A stretch of DNA of 64,000 nucleotides from Rhizophagus clarus (lineage: Eukaryota > Glomeromycota > Glomeromycetes > Glomerales > Glomeraceae). The stretch's first letter is position 1; the number at the start of each line of letters is the position of its first letter. The notes beneath the pieces were generated by a model. The model saw only the letters and a program-made list of their open reading frames with translations. It did not search any database and was not told the DNA's origin. The translations under genes were made by a program, and so were the position numbers. Where the stretch lies: positions 1,736,001-1,800,000 of the forward strand of contig BLAL01000194.1 in assembly GCA_015698045.1 (NCBI GenBank), given 5' to 3'. Below are positions 34,760-47,067 of this stretch, piece by piece.

Positions 34760-37058
34760 TACCACTGGTCAAAATCGATGCTATCGAGTACATATCAGGT
34801 ACATATCAGCTACCTGATATATACTCGATATGTGTGAAATATGTGTATGCTATTTAATAATACTACATATATCGGGTACCTGATATGTACCTATCAGATG
34901 CAGAAAATCGGTGACATATAACATACATATCAGGTACATATCTTATACATATTGGGTAGTTAAATATCAGTTACATATCATAGATTTATTGGGTACCCAA
35001 TATATTTTAAAAAAATATCAGACAGATATTATACACTTATTGGATAGTGCTAATAAGTATCTTATATATACCTGATATGTATCCTATTTGTATTTGAAAT
35101 ATAAGCATAATTTCATAATTTTCACACATATCAGATAGCCGAAAAGTATAGCATTTATGGGGCATTAATAGTAGTAGATTTATAATTTAAATACAATTGT
35201 AATTTAAAAGTAATTTAATTCATTTAATTGTAATTACTGAAAGTTTTATTTATATTTTCAATTGATAATAAAAAAAAATATTATACAAAAAATATTATAA
35301 AAAAAATTCACTACTCTTTACACAAATTTACAATTAATGTTCATTTGTTTGCTTGTTTTCATTTCATTATATCTATTTAATTTGAAAGAAAGTAAAATAT
35401 TAGTAATAAAAGTGTTAGTATGAATATTAGTAAAAGTGTTAGCAAAAGAAAAGGAATGTTAATAAAAAAATTTTTATATTAGAAAGTGTTAGAATTAATA
35501 TTAGTATGAAAGTTAGTAGAAGTAGAAAAGGAACGTCAATAAAAAAAAATATAAAGTATAAGTATTAATGTTAGTGTTAATATTAGTAGAAGTGTTAGTA
35601 AAAGTAAGGAATAAAAAATGTTTAACAGTAGAACATTGTTAGTAGGAACGTTAGTAGAAGGAAACACATTAGAAAAAAATATTAGTAAGAGTGTTAACAG
35701 GATGGAAAAAGAAATTTCAACAAAAAATATACCTTTGTATTTATTTTTTAAAAAAACCAATAAAGTAAAAAACTCGATAGTAGAACATTATTTAGGACGT
35801 TAGTGAGAAGAAATATATTGGAAAAATATATTAATAAGAATGTTAAGAATAACGTAATAATGGAAAAAGAAATTTCAACAAAAAATATACCTTTATCTTT
35901 ATTTTTTAGACAAAAACAATAAAGTAAAAATTTGAAAGAAAGAAAAAAAAGTTTTGAAAAAAAAATGATAAATAAATAATTAAATCGGGATCGTGCAATC
36001 ACATGATCAATAAAATTATCAATTTTTATTGGTTATTTGGGTAATATTATAAATAACATAATAATGGAAAAAGAAATTTTAACAAAAAATATACCTTTAT
36101 CTTTATTTTTTAGACAAAACAATAAAGTAAAAATTTGAGAGAGAGAGAAAAAGTTTTTGAAAAAAAAAAAAAAATACAATAAATAAATAATTAAATCATG
36201 ATCGTGCAATCACATGATTAACAAAATTATCAACTTTTATTGGTTATTAGGGTAATATTATATTCAGCCACATCAGCCACAAAATCGGTCATCTATCGAA
36301 TGCACAAGTCAATATTAGCGAAGAAGCACAAACTTGATTATTCACTATTCGTGCTCAACTTGAATTGATAAAATTATTAAAAAATCACTGATTTTATTAA
36401 ATTTATCAGAATTTTTATATCTAATTAAAGATGATTAAATTAAGTTTTACTACCGATTTCATTATAACGTTACCAACTTTTTTGTTAATCTTGGATATTT
36501 TATTTTGAATTTAAATTGTTCGCTTTGAACTCGAGTTTAACTTGTTCGCTCAAGATCTTTGTATAATATATTGTAGTTCTGTAATTATTTTATTTGTAGT
36601 CTATAATTGGCAAAAGCTTATTATAAACCAAAATAAAAAACACTATTTATTTACATATCTGTTTTATTAGATTTTACCTTTTTTAGATTTGATATTTAAT
36701 TAAAAAGAAGACTTTTATCTTGATATTTTGGAATCATGATCATAACAATTGAGTTTAGATCGAGTTTAACTTGTTCATTGTGATTGATTGTATTGTAGAT
36801 CCGTATCTGTATTATAATTAATATAAAGAAGACAGATCATAACAATCATGACATATTTGAGAAATTAGAACAATTTACGTAAATGTTCTTGAAGGGTAAT
36901 TAATATAATAATACAAGGTGATAAAAAATTGTTTATAAAAAGAGGTTTCATCTTTTTTTTTTCTTACAATAAATTTGTTGTTGTTATTTTTATTATATAT
37001 TCTTTTTCTTAAAATTTGTTGCCGTTATTTTTTATTATTATATATTCTTTTTCTTAAA

Positions 37059-37663
37059 ATGCTCGCAAATTGGACTGATGCAATAACTGAATATTTAATA
37101 AGATATAGGAGGTAAAAAATTAAATGAAAACTAATAAATAACTTTAATCATATTCTAGTTTTTTTTCTCTTACGTTTCCTGATCTAAAAATTAAATAAAT
37201 AATGTAAAGGAGAAGGAACAACTACTACCATGACATACCTGGAAGGGACCGCTCTGAATTTTGGGAGAGTCTAGCTTGAAGAATTCAGAGACAGTTCTGC
37301 GTAAGATTCACTGGCCAATAGGTAGAAAGAAAGTGGAGAAACTTGATCAGGAATTTTAATGTTAGTAAAATAATAATAAATCATAAAAAAAAAATAAAAA
37401 AAATAAAAAATTAATAGTATTAACATTTTTAGAATTTCTGTAAATGGAGGAATGGTGCGTAAAATGGAAGGTGGTCTCGGGAAGAAGAAAGATATTATAG
37501 GCAGTTCCGCACAAGATTTTGGGACAGACCTGGTAATTATTAAGAATTTTTTTAATTTATATTTAAATTATTTAAGTTCTAAATTTATATATATTTCTTA
37601 GGGAACCACCACAGTTGTAGGCAGTGTAGAAACACTATACATCGGCGGCCTCAGAATCCGTAG
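37059..37663 (+). pseudogene. Myb/SANT-like DNA-binding gene of CACTA copy 2 (four exons)
   Basis: Exons 37059-37111, 37210-37360, 37433-37532, 37602-37663 (366 nt, 121 codons) join in phase at GT-AG borders and end at TAG. Reading: MLANWTDAITEYLIRYRR, then YYHDIPGRDRSEFWESLA, FCVRFTGQ, VERKWRNLIRNFN, then GRWSREEERYYRQFRTRFW and a tail NHHSCRQCRNTIH. The spacing of W, W and KW residues is that of trihelix/Myb-like (SANT) domains that bind DNA. Three in-frame stops remain: TGA at 37277-37279, a TAG in exon 2 and a TAA in exon 3. Comparison with copy 1 shows that the first of these descends from CGA. A DNA-binding helper of the transposon is the likely past role. Confidence 0.6.
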
Positions 37664-37765
37664 ATTATATTTTTTTATTTTTATTTTTTTTTTATTTTGT
37701 ATTTTTTATATTTTATTTTTATTTTTATTTTTTATTTATATTTTTATATTTTTATTATTTTTATT

Positions 37766-38176
37766 TTTATTTTTTATTTTTTATTTTTATTTTTATTGAC
37801 AAGTTAACATAAAATATAAAGAGATTACATTAAATACTCCAAATGGAGTGAGTCAATGATAAAGTTTTTACTATGGAACTATAACCTACTACAGAACTGA
37901 ACTAGCTAAACTATGATATCAGCTCTTGACGAATCAAGTAGACCCTGCTGGATTATTAATCCCAATTTTCTATTAAGGAAGAAAATTGTAACAACCTATC
38001 CCACAACCCCCCAAAAATATTAAGAATGTTTAACTAAATACCCAGTAAATAAACTAAAGTGTGATAAACGTTAGGGAAAAATAATACCAAGCATTATGGA
38101 GTATCAAATGCAAATAAATCTATATATGTTACGTTAAATCTAATCAATAAATTTATATATTCTATATATTCTATAT
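37766..38176 (-). other. LINE 3' UTR and tail
   Basis: On the minus strand this is non-coding sequence with a G-run (TTTTTGGGGGGTTGTGGG) and ends in AAAAATAAAAAT-type tail repeats just before the target duplication. It continues the LINE across the mariner insertion. Confidence 0.7.
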
Positions 38177-38339
38177 TATCGTCGTTTTCAAAATAGTGCG
38201 ACCAATACATGCATAATGAAAATCTGATTTCCAATTTTGAATACCGAATACCAGGGTGATTACTAACCCCCTTAAAATAAAAAATTAAAATTTTCTTTCA
38301 TGTTTTTTTAACGCATTTTTTATTCGTTTAATAAATATT

Positions 38340-39865
38340 ATGGAATACTCCATTGATACTTGTCTTGGTTATAAAAAGTGTCTTTATTGTGGAAATGAAC
38401 TTAGTATTCAAAAAAAGACGTGTTTATGTAACAAAACAATCAAACCAAATAAAAAAAATCAAACTGAAAGAGTAAAAGTTGCATATCCTCGAGTTTCAAC
38501 ACCTATCCTACCTCCTAAACAACTTGAATATCTTCAAGAAAGCATTTCTCAGTTTGGTTATTCCTTAGATACCAATACAAAATTCAATTTTACTTTTTGT
38601 TTTTCATGTAATAGTGCCTTTTAAAGAAGAAAATCCACTCCTAACTTGAAAAAAATTGATTCAAATGAAAATAATTTAGTAAATAATGAACTAATCAATG
38701 AATGTAAAATAAATGATTTAGAAGAAACAGTATAAACAATTTCATTCAATCTTATAGTAAAACCTTCTAATAGTACGGCATTACCATCAAAATGGATGGA
38801 AATAGAAGTGTTATCATTAGATGATATTCTTGTCGATGTTCACTGTTACGTTAAGAAATTAACTGAAGATGATGAAATCATGCATTTGGATTATCTGATT
38901 ATATTTAAGCCAGAAAAAAATGCAGGATCTGGAGCGCAATTAGTAAATATGCATGATTATAAAAAATTTCTTTCAAATTACAAAAAATTATCAGATGGGA
39001 AAAAAAACATGACAATTATGGTATCTTTAAAAAAGAAAGAGAAGAAAGACAAACAATCAAAATGAAAGGTAAAATTGCTAGTATTATTGTATATTTTTAT
39101 GATAAAACGATATTACATTTTTTTGTATTTTTTTTTAGAGAGGTTTAGCATTAGATTCTGAAGGATCTGGAAGTGAAAATGTGGATGTGCGTAAAAAGAA
39201 AAATGCAGTTCCAAAACTGGCTGATTTTTCTGAAGTAATACAACAAGAAGGTCGTGTAATTCGTAAATTAAGAGAGCAATACAGATGTGATCAACATGAT
39301 ACATACTTTATTGATAATGGAAGACATACGAAGCTCACTGCAATGCATCTTCAATGCTGAGCCAAGGAAATTGTAATTATTTATTAATTTATATTAACTG
39401 TCATATTATTCAAATAATTATTATTTATTATTATTCTTAGATTCGAGGTACAGTTGACAATACCAAGATGCCAAATTTACCAATTTTTACACAATCAAAT
39501 AGTATTAAGGAAAAATCTAAAACACCTTCAACCCCTACCAATCCAAATTCCAATATGATGCCCTTTTTTTCGCTATACCACCACAAATGGCTTCATTCAT
39601 ACAAAACTCAAACATAAATAATTCTACAAATTCACCATTATCTTTTCCAAAATAAGCAGCTCCTTCTCTTAATGAATTCTTTGCCAAATTGGATGAATCT
39701 GATGGTACTGGAAAATTTGCTAATTTCAAAAAAACATTTGAGGATGAACATATTTCTGTAAGTCAAATTTATGATCTTACCGATACTGAATTTGACCAAT
39801 TAGGAGTGAAGAAAATTAGGTGGCGCAAAGTAATTAGAGCTGCAGCACGATGTTATAACAGATAA
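38340..39865 (+). pseudogene. Cargo gene of the mariner element, C-terminal SAM-like domain (decayed)
   Basis: Three exons read in one phase: 38340-39068, 39139-39375 (approximate end) and about 39441-39865. The N-terminus has Cys pairs (CLYCGNEL, CLCNKT, CFSC) suggesting a zinc-binding fold. The middle has WMEIEVLSLDDILVDVHCYV and HLDYLIIFKPEKNAGSGAQL. The C-terminus (FANFKKTFEDEHISVSQIYD, LTDTEFDQLGVKKIRWRKV) has the helix pattern of a SAM domain, a protein- or RNA-binding module. In-frame stops at about 38622, 38730, 39063, 39358 and 39652 are each one transition from Gln, Arg or Trp codons, and there is one frame change near 39558. Not a known mariner component; it is either captured host sequence or a long-standing accessory gene. 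Confidence 0.7.
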
Positions 39866-39994
39866 ATAATAATAATTAGTAATATAATATATTTCAAGTT
39901 TAATTTTCTAATTTTATAATAAAGATCCAATTTGCAATTGTTAATTATTATTTGAATTTATACATTCTATGTAAATATCTAAATTTTATATATA

Positions 39995-41184
39995 TTACAT
40001 ATAAATTGAATCTTCAAAAAATTTTGCCGCTATATTTGAAGTAATCTGAGTGTATGCAATAAGAAGAGGATATCTGAGATCACTACATGAATTAACAAAA
40101 TCTCTATATTTTTGTAAAAATGACTTTATAACAGAAAAACTAGATTCTATAGGGTTGAAATTGGGAGAATAAGGAGGTAAAAATTCAACACGCTCACCAA
40201 AAAATTCAATATATTCTATAAGATCTTTATCATGATGAATTCGCGCATTATCAAGTACAAGAACACTGTATTCAGAAGGATATGCGTTCATTTGAGGAAC
40301 CTAAATAGGGAAGATAAAAAAACAATTGAATAAAAATTATGAAAAAATAATTTTTATCATAAAATTTTACCCACCACATTTAAAATAATAAATTCTTTAA
40401 ATCTTTTCTTTGTATAACTGCCTTCCATTATATCTACTGCAATAATACCTTGTAATAATAAAGCAGGTAATATAGTATATTGTACACCACGCACAAAAAC
40501 ATTCTTTTTAGTTGCAAACGTATTTTTAAGGGAATACCCATATCCACGAGACAAAGTACACTCATCTTTTGAAGTTTCATCCATGAATATAAGCTGTTCA
40601 GGCTTATATTCACGTCCAACTTTTGCAATAAATGTACTTCGGAGAAGTTCATTCCATTTATAAGTCACACAATGTAGCTGAAATAGTAAAAAAAAAAAAT
40701 AGTAAATAAATCATGCAATAATTTATAGTAATTTGAATTACTAAAATTTACCTTTTTCCTACTAATTTTACAATAAACCAATGACCGCCAAAGAGTTGGA
40801 ATAGAAACTAGTTTACCTATTCGTACCTCAAGTTCTCCAACTAATTCATCTAAATACCAATCAATTTTATCTTTAACTAATTCTTGTAATATCTAAATTG
40901 TGATAAAAAGTGAGTATTTTTTTAAAGAAAATTTTACAAAAGACATGAAACCATCAATATAATCCTGCAAATACCTTTATATCATCCTGAGTTAGTGTTT
41001 TGTTACGTCCTGGTGGCTTTTTCCAAAGATCTACTACTGCACCCCATCGCATATAAATTTGTAGAACTTTTTTAACAGTAGTCTTACTAATATATAGTAA
41101 CTCGGCTATTTTTTTACAATTATGTCCATTATAATAAAGAAAAACTATTCTCCATTTCAGGTCTTCATTAAAAGCATGTGTCAT
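39995..41184 (-). CDS. Tc1/mariner-like DD34E transposase (four exons, apparently intact)
   Basis: Catalyses cut-and-paste transposition of the surrounding element. Exons 40975-41184, 40752-40892, 40375-40677 and 39995-40300 give 960 nt, 319 aa, without stops and in phase; introns are GT-AG (the third donor is GTGGGT). The N-terminus has a helix-turn-helix, WRIVFLYYNGHNCKKIAELL then ISKTTVKKVLQIYMRWG, and a PPGRNKTLT linker resembling the GRPR/arm region. Catalytic residues: D in LIFMDETSKD, D in VLVLDNARIHHD, and E in YSPNFNPIESSF, with 34 residues between the second D and E. Length is normal for the family. Start is the first ATG of the frame before the HTH. Intact coding together with clear TIRs suggests recent activity. 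The adjoining cargo gene, in contrast, is decayed. Confidence 0.9.
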
Positions 41185-41477
41185 TTGAAAGAACTTGTCG
41201 GAAAAACTTCTAATTGAAAAATCCAGAGAAATTGATAGTAATCTATAAAAATCACAAACTTCAGGAGAAAGAAACTCTAAATAGTATATAATAACTTGTT
41301 TTAAAACTTAAAAGGAAGGTGCAAGTGAGCCTACCGATACAAGTACTGCTGGGAAATTGTAAGTAATCATAAAGAAAAAATACCTTACATTTGTCAAATT
41401 GAAAATATTTATGAAAATTGGTGGTTTTTTTTATTTGATGATCGTCATAAGGTCGCACCAATTTGAAAATGGCGATA

Positions 41478-44400
41478 AAGGAAGAAAAATCAAAAAAGGA
41501 ATTAATATTATAATAAGAAGTAAAAGGTTCTTTATATTTTGTATTATATGAAATAGAACGTTTCATATATTGTGTAATACCACACATATGTTCGATTGAG
41601 GCAAATGCTTCACATTGTGATTTTCAAAGTTCCAGAGAATCTTCGTACAATTTATCAAAAGCTTTAATTAAGAGATTACAATGTCGGGTTGCAGTAGTAT
41701 ACTTCTGCAGCCATTCTACTAATGTTATAGGGACAAATCCTTTAATAATATCTATGAATGTGATATTACTAACGTGAAAACTTTTTGTAAATAAAAGGAG
41801 ATCAAATTGATCGCTTAATTGTTGAGCAAAGATATCAGTTGTTGAATCTAAAATCCCAAAAATTAGAGTATTTTTAAAATTGTTATATAATTGATTATAA
41901 GCTTCTGTTTGATACGGACATACCCAAATATGGGTGAAAGTTTCTTTTTCTTCAACGCATAGAGGACAATCACAATTTTGATATATTTCAAAGTATTGAC
42001 GCTTAGTTTTTTCTAAGACAGCTAATTGTTCTGATAATAGTTTATATTTAAAAATCATTTTACGATGTTGATCGAAGTTAGTCTCTGATTTATCTCTATT
42101 GTTATATAATATCCACAATGTAAAATCCCAATTGACGATGTACTTGTATTTGTAATTTTGTGGTAAATGTAAAAAGGACAAATAATTTTTAATATTAGAA
42201 CTGTCTGTGATAAATTTTCTTAATTTTCGTTCAATGGGTATAAAACCCCATTGTGGTATGAATTGAATGTTATTGAAAAATTGTTATTTAATTACGAGAG
42301 CGGGAGTTGAATCGTAGTGCGCGATTCTACATTCCTGATCAATCCTCTCGTTAAAATAATTGTTGTTGTGTGCTTTAACTTTGTTAAATCAGAGTGTTAG
42401 ATTTTTTGCTTTAATAATTGAGACAATATTGTTAATAACTATATTATTATTAGGGAGGCGAAAATAATCTCTAATTGAAAAGGTGGGGTTGTTATAAATG
42501 CGTTGAATAATGTTGATTGAATTTTGGTTATCAGTATTAATATCTACACGACATCCATGTGGTGATATGATAAGTGATAAGAAAATGGCGAAGAGTTCAG
42601 CTCTAAGGGATGAAGGCCAATTTTCTATTGTAGTTGTAAACGAGTGAGTAATATTGTTTGTGTCAAAAACACGTATGAAACCAGCAGTCATTGAAGCAGC
42701 TTGGGTATTAGCATTGATCAATGAGCCATCAGTATAAAAGGACAAGGTATCCTCTTCTTTAAGGTGTTGTTGAATAGTATGTAACGCTTCCAATTTAGAA
42801 TTGAGTTCGAAATGTTGGAGTAATTGTTCATCCATATTATATGATTTAGGAGTAATGTTGATTCTAATATTTCTAGTTGTCAGCGAATTAATCATAGATG
42901 TTGAATTAATCACTTGGTGCAGGTGTGAGTTAAAATCGATGAGAATGAGGCGATGTTTGTCCCTTGTTACAGTCGTACATTGACTCATATATAAAATGGA
43001 CGTATTGGAGATATTACATTCAATGTTACAGAAGGATTCTTGTAATTGATCTCTTCTTGGGCGTAAGGGTATATAAGTTGAAGTTGTATTATTACACCCT
43101 TGACAACGACTTATTTCTAATTTGTTATTGTTATTTATTGAGTCAATATTATAATGTTCTAACGTGAAAGAGTTTATATCGAAATTTACGTTCTTTTTTG
43201 GGGTGCCTACATAACAGTCAGGATAATTATCTGTGTTAAGTAGGATTGGTTTTGAAGTGTAATTTTTCCGTATTCTGTCCACTTCACTTTCTCTAGAGAA
43301 TTGTTGAGTTGTGATCGGACAGTTAATGTAGTTAGTGTTGTAAATGCGATTAATGGACGATAATATGTCTTTGTTTATATTCAACGCCATAATTACTTTA
43401 TGATACCATTTGAGCGCTAATATATTTGGTATGTTGAATTTGTCTCTTATCTCGTTAGTACTTAATAGGAGATCATCATCAGTTAGAAGTTGTTCTAAAA
43501 ATAAAATTTGATATTTCTTAAAAAAAAATAGATGGTGGAAATATGCATCTTCTAATACTTGAAGTAACGATATTTGTCCTCCAGGAATCAACCAATCATG
43601 TGATGAATTATTAATCAATGAAATGTTATGATTCTTCAATAGGGTGAGCGAAGCGATTAAAAAGTTGTTCCTGTACTTCTTGACAATCTTCTCTGGAAGT
43701 ATAGCCAATAAAGATGAGGCAAGCCATTCTTTGTGTTGAATGTTCTTAAGCCTTATATGTGTAATTTTACCTAAAACTGAAGCATCATTGATTTAAATCA
43801 AGAGGTTAGTAAGTTTGGCTTAATCTTGATTGTCTCCAATGTTTTTAATGTTATAGATCTTATTGAAAAAAATTTCGTTAGATGTAGTTATCGAAAGTCG
43901 TAGTTTTTTCTTGAATGTTGACAGGAACTGGTTCATAATCTTGTCCATGAATTTTTTGGTAAGCACTTTAACTTGCGACCAATATTCAATTTTAGGAATA
44001 ATAACACTATTGAAAATATAGATCATGTGCTTATCTGTGATCCTTTTTCTAGCGTATTTATACTGTAATTCATTGATTTCGTCATTAATTCATTTGATTG
44101 TTAATTGAAAGGTATTCCTTTCATCGAAATAGATGCCTAATATGCGGATTGAACTTCAAGGTGAAACAGGGATTATAAATATTGAATCAGACCCAAACCT
44201 TAGAGTAACAGGTTCATATGGTTTTAATTTTGGTCTGTATCTTCCTTGTTTATATCTAACTAAAAGTTCAGACTTCTCTTTATTAACTTGAATGTCATTA
44301 AGTTTGTAGAAGGAGTCTGCTATCTCAAGTATTTTTTCTAAGTTATTTTGGTTAGGAACTAGCCATTGAGTGTCATCCATATACGCACTGGATGATACTG

Positions 44401-46953
44401 TATATTTCTCTGTTTCTTCAGATGTATTTTCACCGTAGAACTTGTTTAAGGCTATCTTTGGTGCTTCTAAAGTATAGCCAAGTTTTCTTTGTTCTATCTC
44501 GCATAGTAGGGGATCGTAGTATATACACCATAACAACGGTGATATGACTTCCCCTTGATCAATGCCAATTAACACATCATACGAATTAGTCAATTCATAG
44601 GCGGTAATTACTTGATTTTGTCGATTTTTGAAGAGGTTAGATATTATCTTTATAAAATTAGACGGTATCTTTATGCGTTCTATTGCCTTTTCTAGCATGA
44701 ATATGTTAATACGGTCATAAGCTTTTCTTAGATCTTGAGAAAGAAGCCAAAGTTCTTTATTATTTTCTTTCGCGTCTTGTATTATTTCATTAATCATGCG
44801 AATTGGCTCGAAGGTGGAGTTGCCTGGTAAAGCAGCGAATTGATTTCCTTTGAGCACATTGTTATTCTTCAATATTCGACTGAGATGTCTATTTAATAAA
44901 CTAATGAAGGCTTTCCGAGAAGTTTTGAGAAGCGTAATCAGTCTGGTGTTTGTTAGGTTAGCGAAGAAGGGTTTCAGCTTAGGAATCAGGTATATTGTGG
45001 TTTTTTTCCATTCATCAGATATATTGTTTAAATCCATACATACACATATAAAAGCGTATAAAAAGGATTGATTATCTTCATTCAAATTTTTTAACATTTT
45101 GTAAGATATACCAGAAGGACTGGAGGCTTTATTATTAGGGAGAGATTTAACATTATCTATCCATTTGTTTAGTGTAAGGTATTTCATTAAATCGCTATAT
45201 ATGGTGTGTTGAATGTCACGTTTAGGTTGATATTGATCTTGCCATTCGGGATGTTGGGATAAATGTTTCTCACAATTGATAGCGCCAGCTATTGTTTGAA
45301 AGTGAACATTGGTCTGTTCTTTAACTTCGTTTTCTTCAGTATAAAGAGTATCTTCATTGTTATCATTTTTATAAACTTTGTCAATAGATAATGAAGTATG
45401 GGGTCGTTCCAAAACAGATTTGATCATTTTTTTTTTATCTGTTTTGTAATTTTGATTCCTTTCTTGTATGAACGTGTCCATCATGTTCTTCTTGTATTCA
45501 TATGTTACATTAATATATTTAGATTCTAATATAATGATGGTGTTTTGTAGAATATCTTTATATTGAAAGGTTTTGTCACGTAAAAAGTGACTAGAGATTG
45601 TAATGTTGTGCCTTTTCATAATTGAGATGAAGTCTAACAAGGTACTTGATCTATTGCCGTCATTTCTCTTATACAGGGCGGTGATATGAGCTATTATTTT
45701 TTGCCTATTTTCTATTGATCTATTATTAAAATCTAGTTTTGTTCTACGAATCTTATTGAGCATTCCTTTCAACATGTTCAAATCTTTTTTTAAGTTAGAA
45801 TCATATAGTGGATGACGATTCTGTTTAATCTTTTTCTTTTTTTGTTTGATGTTGCATTTGGTGCTATGTATTATGGCTTTTCTGAATAAATTCCATAATT
45901 GATTTAGCTGTTTTTGTAAGTTAATACCTCTTATTTTGTTGGTTGTAAGTTTAATATTTGGATCATCCAAATATTCACTTATGTCTTTGTTGAATTTATC
46001 CCAATTCCATTCTCCATCTGTTTTTTGCATTTCATCATAGCAGTAAATTATCCTTGAAGAAGGTTGACGTTTCTGCTGTATGTTATTTTTATTAATAATG
46101 ATATCATCCATAAATAGATCCAAGGTGATCATTCGGTGGTTTGTCTTAATAACTGGTTGAACGTCTTGTGGTTTGCTATCCATGGATGCATGGATGATAA
46201 CGCGAGGTCTATATTACACCATATATAATCTATTTTATTATGCGAGTGATTTGGGTTGTTTGGAATGTATGTATACATATCTGAGATGTCATCGCAAAAA
46301 ACTGAGGTTGATTCTTTGATGAAGTGTTTTTTGAAATAATTGAATATGTCATGCCGCCAATGTGATACATCGAGGAATTCATATTCATTCCATTTGGTGT
46401 TAAAATCTCCCATTATAATAATGTCTTTTACGAAAGAGTCCAGACATTGGTTTGTCTAATGTTCGATTTGTTTGTATAGCCTTTTAACTTGCGGCTTTTC
46501 TTTGTTTTATACGTTAATATATGCTTGGACGATACAGATTTTCTTCTTTTTAGTATAGAAGTCAATAAAGCCTATACGTCCTTCAAAAGATTGGAATTGT
46601 TGCACATAGACGGCGAATTCTTTTTTGATAAGGAATCTGATGCCTGTCCCCTTCTTCTCTTCTGTCGTAAAGTATAACTTAAATTTGTCTTGAACTGTAT
46701 GTTCTAGAATTCTTAATATATTTTTATTAACGTCAGTTTCAGCCAGACCGAGTATGTCAATATTATTGGTTGTCATATATTTCATTATATCTACAATTTT
46801 CTCTTGATTGATCGTTTGTATATTGAGAGTTGCAATTCTAAAATTAATTTTTTGTATTTGAGTAACATGTTTTAGTGAATTTTTCTGTTTCTGTTTTGAG
46901 GAGAGGGGTTTGATTGATTTTGATTTTATGTATTTTAGTTGGGTGTCCATCAT
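41478..46953 (-). pseudogene. LINE ORF2: APE endonuclease, reverse transcriptase, RNase H, C-terminal Cys/His motif
   Basis: Endonuclease: IATLNIQTINQEKIVDIM, GLAETDVN, MGDFNTKWNEYEF and HNKIDYIWCNIDL (46953-46180). Reverse transcriptase (46183-44156, 675 codons open): QDLRKAYDRINIFMLEKAI, IDQGEVISPLLWCIYYDPL and the catalytic SSSAYMDDTQWL. RNase H I: LSFYTDGSLIN, SSLRAELFAIF, DINTDNQNSI and KVKAHNNNYFNERID, so all four active-site positions are present (43708-42300). Last comes CDCPLCVEEKETFTHIWVC (about 41930). Active residues survive, but the frame is broken in about six places, and the mariner insertion removes continuity at FFDFSSF (41478). Enzymes for target nicking, cDNA synthesis and RNA-strand removal. 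Confidence 0.9.
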
Positions 46954-47067
46954 AATTACACACTGATAGTTGATGGTAAAGTGAAGAAGATTTACGCGTC
47001 AATGTTACTTTCAACATCAGCTTCTTCTTCATTGTCTGTTGGAAGATACTCCTCACAGGATAAATTG

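Larger units (their letters stand above)
38179..41475. mobile_element. Tc1/mariner-type DNA transposon with intact transposase and SAM-like cargo gene
   Basis: 3297 bp. The left end TCGTCGTTTTCAAAATAGTG is matched in reverse at the right by TCGCCATTTTCAAATTGGTG, and the repeat runs on through CGACC, about 25 bp. TA flanks both sides (38177-38178, 41476-41477). It holds a minus-strand, four-exon DD34E transposase (39995-41184) and a convergent plus-strand cargo gene (38340-39865); the two stop codons are only about 130 bp apart. It is inserted in the 3' part of LINE ORF2, which resumes as 3' UTR on the other side. It is the youngest of the three nested elements. Confidence 0.88.
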
